Below the pieces are notes generated by a model. That model had not been told where the DNA came from. It searched no databases and worked only from the letters and a program-made list of their open reading frames with translations. A DNA stretch of 6,253 nucleotides, from the NCBI GenBank assembly GCA_945988865.1, contig CAMFTQ010000045.1, positions 1-6,253 on the forward strand. The letters are read 5' to 3'. Source of the DNA: an uncultured Anaeromassilibacillus sp. (GTDB lineage Bacteria; Bacillota; Clostridia; Oscillospirales; Acutalibacteraceae). Positions 1 through 4,714 of the stretch are shown piece after piece. The position numbers and the translations under genes were made by a program. The stretch's first letter is position 1, and every line of letters begins with the position of its first letter.

Positions 1-43
1 TAGCGTAGCGTCTCGTGGGCTCGGAGATGTGTATAAGAGACAG
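1..43. other. Untrimmed Illumina Nextera adapter, i7 side (artefact)
   Basis: Bases 10-43 match the Nextera read-2 adapter, ending in the 19-bp Tn5 mosaic end AGATGTGTATAAGAGACAG at 25-43. Bases 2-9 (AGCGTAGC) are the reverse complement of GCTACGCT, which I recall as Nextera index N709. Base 1 is compatible with the last T of the P7 flank. This is library sequence left on a contig end. Genomic sequence begins at 44, and the gene running into this edge is artificially truncated. Confidence 0.97.
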
Positions 44-281
44 TTATTATGTAACCCTTGTAACAATGTACGTTGCCGTCCTCGTCTTGACCGCCTTCAT
101 AAGCTAATTCAATCAGACCTTTTTCAACAAGACTTTTTATGATTTTTCGCATATGGTATTTTGTTGTGCGGAAATTGTCCGCTAAAAATCTCACCGAGAA
201 TATAGCTTCGTGTAGGCTGGGCAGTGCGGATTGATAGCATAAAAATCGAAACACTTGCGTTTCATCAACAGTTTTATTCAT
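44..281 (-). CDS. Small winged-helix-like DNA-binding protein, 3' end missing
   Basis: Open frame of 79 codons from the ATG at 281-279, running off the genomic sequence into the adapter, so the C-terminus is unknown. The ATG overlaps the stop codon of the upstream LSm-like gene (TAATG), and AGGGA lies about 7 bases before it, so the two are probably translationally coupled. Residues about 10-60 look like a helix-rich winged-helix fold: a segment with VRFLADNFRTT, then a recognition-helix-like KYHMRKIIKSLVEKGLIEL, then a possible wing (YEGGQDEDGN) and a beta strand. This resembles MarR-type or phage wHTH regulators and the N-termini of replication proteins, but the family is inferred by eye. 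It is the last visible gene of the leftward early operon. The function is unknown; DNA binding is likely. Confidence 0.72.
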
Positions 282-502
282 TATTCAATCCCTATCCTTT
301 TAATGTGTGAAACTTTAAACAAGCACGAACAAAGGCGGCTGCCGTCTGTAAGAAAATATAGATTATTTGGTATATAAAGGTTTGCTATGTTTTTGAAACA
401 TTCTTCGCCGCTTTTATGTAGAGTGCCTGTAATTACATCTCCGTCAAACAAGGTTATTTTTACCTTTTTACCGAGATGTTTTTCAAGTGCAATTCTTGTC
501 AT
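281..502 (-). CDS. LSm-like small protein, 73 aa
   Basis: ATG at 502-500 is preceded by AGGAGT at 511-516 on the minus strand, and the stop TAA overlaps the next gene's ATG. The pattern resembles a compact LSm/Sm fold. Residues 11-28 (GKKVKITLFDGDVITGTL) look like the Sm1 beta strands, with the G-x-L-x-D-G spacing typical of the family. Residues 60-72 (CLFKVSHIKRIGIE) look like a closing Sm2-like strand. Between them is a variable 25-residue segment with three of the protein's Cys codons nearby (35, 58, 60). LSm proteins are RNA-binding or ring-forming beta barrels; here this is a fold guess, not a proven RNA chaperone. Comparable short proteins occur in early operons of Firmicute phages. The gene lies 12 bases downstream of the Cys-rich gene, clearly in the same transcript. 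Confidence 0.8.
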   Translation of the reverse strand: MTRIALEKHLGKKVKITLFDGDVITGTLHKSGEECFKNIANLYIPNNLYFLTDGSRLCSCLFKVSHIKRIGIE

Positions 503-514
503 TTCGGGTCACTC

Positions 515-730
515 CTAATATTTAATACTGCCGTTGAATTCATCAAGGCAGCGGCACTTTTCCGTTGTGTACCATATGCACCCTTTTCCAGCAGGACAGC
601 CTCGGCTTACACCTGTGTCGAGGATAAAGTGACACATATACGGTGTTGAGTTGTCCCTAATACGTCGGTAATGCCCACAGCCTTTGCAGAACTTGTGATT
701 TTTGCTTAATGTATTAAACAAGATACTCAC
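515..730 (-). CDS. Cys-rich small phage protein, probable metal binder, 71 aa
   Basis: Seven Cys residues at 15, 18, 33, 45, 51, 59 and 61, including CKGCGHYRRI and the stretch CHFILDTGVSRGCPAGKGC. The latter is a pattern I recognise from many uncharacterised Firmicute phage and prophage proteins. Spacing suggests one or two zinc sites. The start is uncertain. The longest frame begins with GTG at 730-728, but this codon overlaps the only SD-like string (AAAGGTGAG). TTG at 721-719, four to five bases after GGTGA, has better ribosome-binding-site spacing and would remove three residues, giving MFNTLSKNHKF. The gene begins 12 bases after the stop of the HTH gene, beside a 10-bp tandem duplication. 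The function is unknown. Confidence 0.82.
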   Translation of the reverse strand: MSILFNTLSKNHKFCKGCGHYRRIRDNSTPYMCHFILDTGVSRGCPAGKGCIWYTTEKCRCLDEFNGSIKY

Positions 731-733
731 CTT

Positions 734-753
734 TACTTTCGGCTACTTTCGGC
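734..753. repeat. Tandem 10-bp duplication TACTTTCGGC x2
   Basis: Perfect head-to-tail duplication at 734-743 and 744-753, at the 3' end of the excisionase-like gene. The TAG stop of that gene (745-743 on the minus strand) is formed across the repeat junction. Deleting one copy would still leave a stop (TAA) right after the same Arg-Arg-Lys end. The duplication therefore looks neutral for that protein, but it changes the spacing to the next gene. Confidence 0.9.
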
Positions 754-1051
754 GAGGAACGCTGAAGTACTTTAAAAATGCACTTAGCTCCACTACTTTC
801 TTTTTCGCAAAGTCACAGCTTGGAAAGTCAGCTCTGCTAAAGAGTTCCTGCACAGTCGGCTCTGACCATCCTAATTGCTTTGCCGCCTCTTTTATGCTGA
901 TGAATTTTGTTCCGTTTTTGACGTTTTCCATTAAATCCTTAGTCTGTGAAACTGCGATTTCAAAGCTGTTCTGCAACTGTTCTGTTGTGTCGGCTTCGAT
1001 ATTTATTGTAAATTTCTGCGGAACATCAATTTCAATTCTTATTGCCGGCAT
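743..1051 (-). CDS. Excisionase-like HTH DNA-binding protein, 102 aa
   Basis: ATG at 1051-1049 with a good RBS (AGAGGTGA) about 6 bases upstream. Residues 1-20 are beta-rich (MPAIRIEIDVPQKFTINIEA), and residues 22-45 are a probable amphipathic helix. Residues 50-96 form a MerR/excisionase-type helix-turn-helix: ISIKEAAKQLGWSEPTVQELFSR, then a short wing and KKVVELSAFLKYF. The opening 'hydrophobic-x-IKEAAKxLG' followed by a second helix and a basic wing is typical of the excisionase family DNA-binding domain. In known phages such proteins bend att DNA for excision or act as regulators. Its place in the repressed early operon, away from the integrase, fits a directionality factor, but that role is inferred. 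It could instead be a transcription regulator. Confidence 0.85.
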   Translation of the reverse strand: MPAIRIEIDVPQKFTINIEADTTEQLQNSFEIAVSQTKDLMENVKNGTKFISIKEAAKQLGWSEPTVQELFSRADFPSCDFAKKKVVELSAFLKYFSVPRRK

Positions 1052-1081
1052 TATTTTTCACCTCTTTTTCTATGTGAATAA

Positions 1082-1111
1082 ATTTCACACAACTCAATTT
1101 GTGTTTGAAAT
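1082..1111. repeat. Imperfect inverted repeat over a stop codon
   Basis: ATTTCA-CACAA at 1082-1092 pairs with the complement of TTGTG-TT-TGAAAT ending at 1111, leaving a two-base bulge and a loop that contains the TGA stop of the 82-aa gene (1096-1094). No U-tract follows on either strand, so it is not an obvious terminator. It could affect mRNA stability between the two genes or be chance in AT-rich DNA. Confidence 0.35.
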
Positions 1112-1342
1112 TACAAGCTCACCGTCAATCTTTAGCTCAAGAATTTTGAAGCAGTTGTTAGTAACGCTCATTGTTTTTCTAAAACGCACCTTATGCCCGA
1201 AATCCTCCAATACTTCCGCTAATGCTGCCAGCCTGCCGTTAGAAAGATGATTATGGCTTGCGTCACCTTCCGCAGCGAAACTATTGACGTTTACCGCTGC
1301 TAAAATCAAGCGGTTCCTTAGCTCGTTGTAGTATGTACCCAT
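1094..1342 (-). CDS. Small phage protein of unknown function, 82 aa
   Basis: I choose ATG at 1342-1340 because AAGGTGGTGA, one mismatch from the full anti-SD complement, lies five bases upstream. A longer frame from GTG 1354 would place its start inside that RBS. The protein is mixed alpha/beta with no Cys cluster or membrane segment. An N-terminal helical part contains LRNRLILAAVNVNSFAAEGD, followed by a helix with GRLAALAEVLEDFGHKV and a C-terminal beta-like segment (FKILELKIDGELVISNTN). I do not recognise the family. It lies 42 bases upstream of the HTH gene and 37 bases downstream of the 67-aa gene, all leftward, so it belongs to the early operon. Confidence 0.82.
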   Translation of the reverse strand: MGTYYNELRNRLILAAVNVNSFAAEGDASHNHLSNGRLAALAEVLEDFGHKVRFRKTMSVTNNCFKILELKIDGELVISNTN

Positions 1343-1379
1343 TGTATTCACCACCTTTTTACTGAGAACGGATTATAAA

Positions 1380-1583
1380 TTAAGCGTTCTCTGCAATTTT
1401 GCGAGCTTCGGCAGCGGAAACTTCGTCAAACAGCCTTGAAAAGCTGTATCCTGTGAGCCTGTCCGACAGTTCAAGGTCGGCAAAAGCCTTACGTACATAT
1501 CCCTCAATAATAGAGTTAAACATACCGCTGTCGCAGATGTCGTTTATTTCCTGCTTGGATTTCATATAAATGCTCATATCCAT
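1380..1583 (-). CDS. Small acidic phage protein of unknown function, 67 aa
   Basis: ATG at 1583-1581 is preceded by AAGGAG nine bases upstream, and the stop is TAA. The sequence is predicted to be nearly all helix and is acidic, with the segments KQEINDICDSGMFNSIIEGY, VRKAFADLELSDRLTGYSF and SRLFDEVSAAEARKIAENA. No known motif, membrane span or signal peptide is visible. It is the second gene behind the leftward early promoter, 33 bases after the Cro-like gene. Its position is where phages often place regulators of the switch or host-takeover peptides, but nothing in the sequence fixes a role. Confidence 0.78.
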   Translation of the reverse strand: MDMSIYMKSKQEINDICDSGMFNSIIEGYVRKAFADLELSDRLTGYSFSRLFDEVSAAEARKIAENA

Positions 1584-1616
1584 TATTCGTTACTCCTTAT
1601 CTTTACTGCTCCGCTT

Positions 1617-1817
1617 TTAGGCGGTTTTTTCAAAAAGAAATTTGAGTTCATAGTTAGGGAAAAAGTGTTCTTTTATCCTGAAGGCTTCTTCAATGGAAAA
1701 AGAACCCTCACCATCCAGCTTGTAGCCAATCGTATTTTCGTGCTTGCCTAAAAAATTGGCTAATTCTCGGTTTGTGATCGACTTTTTTGTTAGTTCGCCT
1801 TTTAAATTTGCATACAT
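1617..1817 (-). CDS. Cro-like HTH protein, 66 aa
   Basis: First gene of the leftward operon, divergent from the repressor gene. The start chosen is ATG 1817-1815, with AGAGGTGA five bases upstream. The longer frame from GTG 1826 would begin inside that RBS. Residues about 8-58 look like an XRE/Cro helix-turn-helix: helix (LKGELTKKSIT), NRELANFLGKHENTIGYKL as the HTH pair with the typical 'ELAxxLGxxxxTIxxKL' pattern, then GEGSFSIEEAFRIKEHFFP, which matches the usual fourth and fifth helices. By analogy with lambda-type switches it would compete with the repressor for the same operators and damp both promoters. The regulatory role is inferred from location and size. No dimerisation domain is visible beyond the HTH. 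Confidence 0.88.
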   Translation of the reverse strand: MYANLKGELTKKSITNRELANFLGKHENTIGYKLDGEGSFSIEEAFRIKEHFFPNYELKFLFEKTA

Positions 1818-1842
1818 AATTATCACCTCTTTTAATGTTTAG

Positions 1843-1858
1843 TTATGCATTTGCATAA
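1843..1858. promoter_or_regulatory. Operator-like site 1 (O1)
   Basis: TTATGC-ATTT-GCATAA lies within a longer perfect inverted repeat with 9-bp arms (1841-1849 and 1852-1860). It sits just downstream of the predicted start of leftward transcription (about 1863), inside the 5' leader of the Cro-like gene. A bound repressor there would block promoter clearance. Confidence 0.8.
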
Positions 1859-1869
1859 CTGTTGATTAT

Positions 1870-1898
1870 ATTATATATGCGTTTGCGTAATTTGTCAA
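1870..1898 (-). promoter_or_regulatory. Leftward early promoter, perfect sigma-A consensus
   Basis: Minus strand: -35 TTGACA (1898-1893), exactly 17 bp, then -10 TATAAT (1875-1870). The predicted start is near 1863, giving a leader of about 45 nt before the Cro-like gene. Operator-like site 2 lies in the spacer and site 1 just downstream, so repressor binding should shut it off in the lysogen. A promoter this close to consensus fits an early lytic promoter. Confidence 0.9.
1875..1890. promoter_or_regulatory. Operator-like site 2 (O2)
   Basis: ATATGC-GTTT-GCGTAA shares the core ATGCxTTTGCxTAA with site 1 (1845-1858), differing by A-to-G at two positions. It is 32 bp from site 1 and fills the -35/-10 spacer of the leftward promoter. 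It is less symmetric than site 1, which could mean weaker binding. Confidence 0.72.
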
Positions 1899-1905
1899 CA
1901 CTTTT

Positions 1906-1921
1906 TTATGATTTTTCATAA
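1906..1921. promoter_or_regulatory. Operator-like site 3 (O3)
   Basis: Symmetric TTATGA-TTTT-TCATAA, with the same 16-bp length and TTATG/CATAA ends as site 1. It is 31 bp from site 2 and ends 7 bp before the -35 of the rightward repressor promoter, where a bound protein could activate or repress that promoter. Confidence 0.72.
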
Positions 1922-1928
1922 TTTTTTA

Positions 1929-1957
1929 TTGACACTCACAAATTGTTATGATATTAT
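1929..1957 (+). promoter_or_regulatory. Rightward repressor/lysogeny promoter
   Basis: TTGACA (1929-1934), 17-bp spacer, TATTAT (1952-1957). The predicted start is near 1964, giving a short leader with the AAGGA RBS at 1965-1969. It lies back to back with the leftward promoter, with the two -35 boxes 30 bp apart. A degenerate operator-like string (TTATGA...ATAA, 1946-1961) covers its -10 box and could allow negative autoregulation. Confidence 0.85.
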
Positions 1958-1980
1958 ATAAACAAAGGAAGTGACAAACT

Positions 1981-2370
1981 ATGATCGGAAAAACATTACA
2001 AGAGGTCTTAAAAGAAAATGGCGTTAATGTTAATGAGCTTGCAAATATGATTAGTGTAAGTCCCCAAACTCTATATAGTATTATTAAAAGAGATAATATG
2101 AAAATTGATTTTGAAGTGCTTCTCAAAATATGCAGTGTTTTAAACGTCAGCGTCGAAAGATTTTATTCAGATTACCTGAACGAAACCTCCAATATTTCTA
2201 TTGACAAGAAAAAATCAGAATGTAATTGCTTAGATTTAGCAAAGCAACAACTTATAAATAACTATGATATACTCAATGATATAGGCAGAAAGAAACTACT
2301 CGAATACTCAGATGATCTTGTTAACTCCGGTAATTACATATTAAATGAACAAAAAGAAAAACACGCCTGA
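1981..2370 (+). CDS. CI-like XRE-family repressor without peptidase domain, 129 aa
   Basis: ATG at 1981 follows AAAGGAAGTGA. Residues about 5-65 form an XRE helix-turn-helix: LQEVLKENGVNVNELANMI, then SVSPQTLYSIIKRDN as the recognition helix, then DFEVLLKICSVLNVSVERFYS, the usual final helices. Residues 66-85 are a polar linker. Residues 86-125 include ILNDIGRKKLLEYSDDLV, a C-terminal helical segment also seen in other Firmicute phage repressors. There is no S24/LexA-type Ser-Lys peptidase domain, and no ImmA/IrrE-type metalloprotease gene is visible nearby, so RecA-triggered self-cleavage is unlikely. It faces the Cro-like gene across the operator array and heads the lysogeny operon. The last codons and the stop lie inside a strong hairpin. 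The role as lysogeny repressor is inferred from position and domain. Confidence 0.9.
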   Translation: MIGKTLQEVLKENGVNVNELANMISVSPQTLYSIIKRDNMKIDFEVLLKICSVLNVSVERFYSDYLNETSNISIDKKKSECNCLDLAKQQLINNYDILNDIGRKKLLEYSDDLVNSGNYILNEQKEKHA

Positions 2371-2383
2371 TTTCAGGCGTGTT
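2360..2383. terminator. Perfect 11-bp hairpin over the repressor stop codon
   Basis: AACACGCCTGA / TCAGGCGTGTT with a two-base centre (realistically a four-base ATTT loop). The TGA stop of the repressor is in the left arm. On the plus strand no U-tract follows (GGGAAAATAA), so rightward termination should be weak. On the minus strand the stem is followed by TTTTTCTTTTT, so it would terminate leftward transcription. It may instead act as an mRNA-stabilising or processing hairpin between repressor and lipoprotein. Confidence 0.65.
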
Positions 2384-2415
2384 GGGAAAATAATCAAAAT
2401 AAAGGGGTTTTTAAG

Positions 2416-2931
2416 ATGAAAAAATGCTTAACTTTGCTAATCGTATTATGCACATTGTTTGCGACAGTCAGCTGTGATTTAAGTACATCTACAAAAACCG
2501 ATTATCAAGATACTGCCGATATAAGCATAGTCGAAACTACCGAGCCAACAACTACTAAAACAAAAACGGATTTTTACGATTATCTCATAATACTTGACGG
2601 AAATGTTACATCGCCCAATTCAGCCGGCGCTGTTGATGTGCAGATGGAATTTCGGAACAAGTCAGAAAAAGAGGTTAAATATATATACTACACAGTCACG
2701 CCTTATAATGCCGTTGACCGCCCTGTAGCTTGTGCTGTTACAGGCAAGTCTGATATTAGACTGCAATTTACGGGTCCTTTAAAAGCTGACTCTAATTTAA
2801 TCGATTACATTTGGCGTGATGTATGGTATGGGTATGCGATAGACCATTATGTGATTAAAAAAATAGAGATTGACTTTATGGACGGCGAAACGGTGTCTTT
2901 TGATACAAATTTGCCTATGCCGCTATTTTAA
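2416..2931 (+). CDS. Predicted lipoprotein of the lysogeny module, 171 aa
   Basis: ATG at 2416 follows AAAGGGG eight bases upstream. Residues 1-20 are a lipoprotein signal: MKK, a hydrophobic core (LTLLIVLCTLFA), then TVSC with Cys20 as the lipidated residue. The -3 residue is Thr rather than the preferred Leu, so the lipobox is imperfect. Residues 21-52 are a Thr/Ser-rich linker of the kind that spans the cell wall. Residues 53-167 look like one beta-rich extracellular domain: VDVQMEFRNKSEKEVKYIYY, TPYNAVDRPVACAV, a Trp pair near 133-137, and IKKIEIDFMDGETVSFD. This resembles FxLYD/DUF5780-type domains of Clostridia (recognised by eye). It lies between repressor and integrase, like the superinfection-exclusion lipoprotein Ltp of Streptococcus phage TP-J34, so host protection is a plausible but unproven role. 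Confidence 0.87.
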   Translation: MKKCLTLLIVLCTLFATVSCDLSTSTKTDYQDTADISIVETTEPTTTKTKTDFYDYLIILDGNVTSPNSAGAVDVQMEFRNKSEKEVKYIYYTVTPYNAVDRPVACAVTGKSDIRLQFTGPLKADSNLIDYIWRDVWYGYAIDHYVIKKIEIDFMDGETVSFDTNLPMPLF

Positions 2932-2949
2932 AAATATGGAGTGATGTAA

Positions 2950-4425
2950 ATGCCAGTTAACAGTGATGATGTATTAAATCTGCTCAAGCAATATATCAGT
3001 ATAGATTATCTTGCCGGCTCTGATTTATACATTAAAAATAATAAAGGCGATATTGACAGTATCTGCGTATCATCTGTCGCAACAGCTTACAGACGAGCTG
3101 TTAAAGATGTTTTACTTTTGAGGGTTAAAAACACAGGTGCAAAGCCGTACATAGGCTTTAGAGCAAAATATAGTAAACAGCTTAATGAGCTTGGCATTGG
3201 TCCATATAAAACCGCTGCGGAAAATGATTTTGTCAGAGTATTGATATCTGACTTTATGACACTTGATTTTGCAAACAGTAATATAAGTGTGCAGTTGACT
3301 GCATTATTTAATAAAATTTTTGCTGACGCTATGAGCTTTGACAGCTTTGGCTGTTGCTCAAAATATGTTGATTGCAGTAATGCAGACAAATGCTTGCACG
3401 AGGATCAGCTCTACTCAACGGCTTGTATGTACCGCAAAAATCTTGAGGCAGGCAGAAATTTTTTTAAGGACGATAAAAGCAAAATATCAGAAAAAGACAA
3501 TAAATCGGAAAGAGCCTTTAAAGGGCATAGTATAATCTGTTATCCGAGCGAATATATCGTGCTTGACTTAGAAACCACAGGATTATCACCAAATTATGAC
3601 GATATAATCGAAGTAGGTGCGATAAAGGTATCAGACGGAAAGATTGTAGATACATTTAAGTCTTTAATAAATCCGGGATATAAAATAGATAGCTTTATCA
3701 CAGAGCTAACCGGCATTACAAACGATATGCTGTCATCTGCTCCGTCTATTGATACTGTATTACCGCTTGTTGATAAGTTTGTAGGGGATAGTATAATCGT
3801 AGGTCACAATGTCAACTTTGATGTTAATTTTTTATATGAGAACTATATGAGTGCTTTAAACAAACCGTTTACAAATGATTTTGTTGATACAATGCGTATA
3901 GCTCGCAAGCTCTTTGCCGACAAACATCACCACAGGCTAAGTGATATTATTGATTACTTAGATGTTGATGCAGATTGCCGGCACAGGGCACTGGCTGACT
4001 GCGAAAGCACATATAAATGTTATATCAAAATGTATCAGCTGATTATTGATAAATACGGTAGTGAGGATAATTTTGTAAGGGAGTTTAAAAGTAAAAAGAG
4101 CGTGAGAAAGCTCTATACAACTAATATAGTTTTTGACGAAACACATCCCTTATTTAACAAGGAGTGCGTTTTTACAGGTGTGTTGGATAGGCTCAGCCGT
4201 AAGGATGCGGCACAATTAGTTTATGATGTTGGCGGTCGCTGTGCTGATAATGTTACAAAGTCAACCGACTTTTTGATACTCGGTAATAATGACTACTGCA
4301 AATCTATCAAAGACGGCAAAAGTAATAAGCACAAAAAAGCCGAAAAATACAAGCTCGACGGTCAGGACATTGAAATAATTCCCGAAAGCGTATTTTACGA
4401 TATGATCGGCTTTAATGAGAGGTGA
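2950..4425 (+). CDS. DEDDh 3'-5' exonuclease with BRCT domain and novel N-terminal half, 491 aa
   Basis: ATG at 2950 follows GGAG, 18 bases after the lipoprotein stop. Residues 1-130 match no family I know. Residues 135-159 hold five Cys (135, 136, 142, 148, 159) in the pattern CC-x5-C-x5-C-x10-C, followed by YRKNLEAGRNFF; this is a possible zinc or Fe-S site. Residues about 202-365 are a DnaQ/RNase T-type exonuclease: motif I DLETTG (Asp206, Glu208), motif II GHNVNFD (Asp291), and motif III HRALAD (His345, Asp350). All four catalytic acids and the His are present. Residues about 398-488 resemble a BRCT domain (CVFTGVLDRLSRKDAAQLV, then VGGRCADNVTKSTDFLILG). The protein should trim DNA or RNA 3' ends. 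It is not the housekeeping polymerase III epsilon subunit, given the fusion and the location. Repair, recombination or anti-phage roles are all possible. Confidence 0.9.
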   Translation: MPVNSDDVLNLLKQYISIDYLAGSDLYIKNNKGDIDSICVSSVATAYRRAVKDVLLLRVKNTGAKPYIGFRAKYSKQLNELGIGPYKTAAENDFVRVLISDFMTLDFANSNISVQLTALFNKIFADAMSFDSFGCCSKYVDCSNADKCLHEDQLYSTACMYRKNLEAGRNFFKDDKSKISEKDNKSERAFKGHSIICYPSEYIVLDLETTGLSPNYDDIIEVGAIKVSDGKIVDTFKSLINPGYKIDSFITELTGITNDMLSSAPSIDTVLPLVDKFVGDSIIVGHNVNFDVNFLYENYMSALNKPFTNDFVDTMRIARKLFADKHHHRLSDIIDYLDVDADCRHRALADCESTYKCYIKMYQLIIDKYGSEDNFVREFKSKKSVRKLYTTNIVFDETHPLFNKECVFTGVLDRLSRKDAAQLVYDVGGRCADNVTKSTDFLILGNNDYCKSIKDGKSNKHKKAEKYKLDGQDIEIIPESVFYDMIGFNER

Positions 4426-4431
4426 TATAAA

Positions 4432-4665
4432 ATGATTGCTCCGCAAGGCGAATGGCACGAATTTAATTCAGAGAAGGCGAAAGAAATCAAAGCGTTTTAC
4501 TACAAAGGCGTGTTCGCTGATAATTTCGTAAAGTGCGATATTTGCGGTTATACTGACGAGGATATAGCTGTTATAGGTGTTAATGACGAGCTGCACTGCA
4601 TAGGCATTGATTGTTTAAAAGAGATGCAGCCGACAAAAGCCGATAAACAGCTTTATCATCTGTAA
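4432..4665 (+). CDS. Small Cys4 zinc-ribbon-like protein, 77 aa
   Basis: ATG at 4432 has GAGAGGTGAT just upstream, overlapping the TGA stop of the exonuclease gene, with only six bases between the genes, so the two are tightly coupled. Residues 1-30 are polar with a helical stretch (EKAKEIKAFYY). Residues 35-61 contain CDIC, a 17-residue beta-like span (GYTDEDIAVIGVNDELH) and C-x4-C (Cys56, Cys61). Four Cys in this pattern suggest a single zinc ribbon. The C-terminus is short and basic-polar. No family name can be assigned. It may assist the exonuclease or bind nucleic acid; this is inferred only from gene coupling and the Cys motif. Confidence 0.82.
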   Translation: MIAPQGEWHEFNSEKAKEIKAFYYKGVFADNFVKCDICGYTDEDIAVIGVNDELHCIGIDCLKEMQPTKADKQLYHL

Positions 4666-4676
4666 TAAAAATAAAT

Positions 4677-4714
4677 AAAAAACCGCCCTGCTCTGCTGGA
4701 ACAGAACAGGACGG
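4677..4714 (-). terminator. Intrinsic terminator, minus strand
   Basis: Thirteen-base arms at 4683-4695 and 4702-4714 with loop 4696-4701. The arms have two mismatches that become G-U wobbles only in the minus-strand RNA, while on the plus strand they are C-A clashes. The minus-strand RNA then runs into six U (4682-4677) and a further U-rich tail. Both features show it works leftward. No annotated leftward gene ends here, which is why a small RNA is proposed. Confidence 0.88.

Noticed and set aside
25..43. Tn5 mosaic end as evidence for a real IS50/Tn5 insertion
   Set aside because: It is preceded by Nextera adapter and index bases, so it comes from library preparation, not from a genomic transposon.
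702..1250. 182-aa plus-strand open frame
   Set aside because: It lies antisense to the HTH and 82-aa genes, which have strong ribosome binding sites and plausible proteins. Its own product is Ser/Phe/Leu-rich without recognisable domains, typical of a shadow frame.
1946..1961. Fourth full operator
   Set aside because: Only the left half-site and the final ATAA match, and the spacing from site 3 is 40 bp rather than 31-32; it is noted only as a degenerate site.
3087..3389. 100-aa minus-strand open frame inside the exonuclease gene
   Set aside because: It is fully antisense to a well-supported coding region and lacks a RBS or domain.
3538..4050. Housekeeping DNA polymerase III epsilon subunit (dnaQ)
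   Set aside because: The exonuclease core is fused to an unrelated N-terminal half and a BRCT domain and sits in a phage lysogeny operon, so dnaQ is not an appropriate name.
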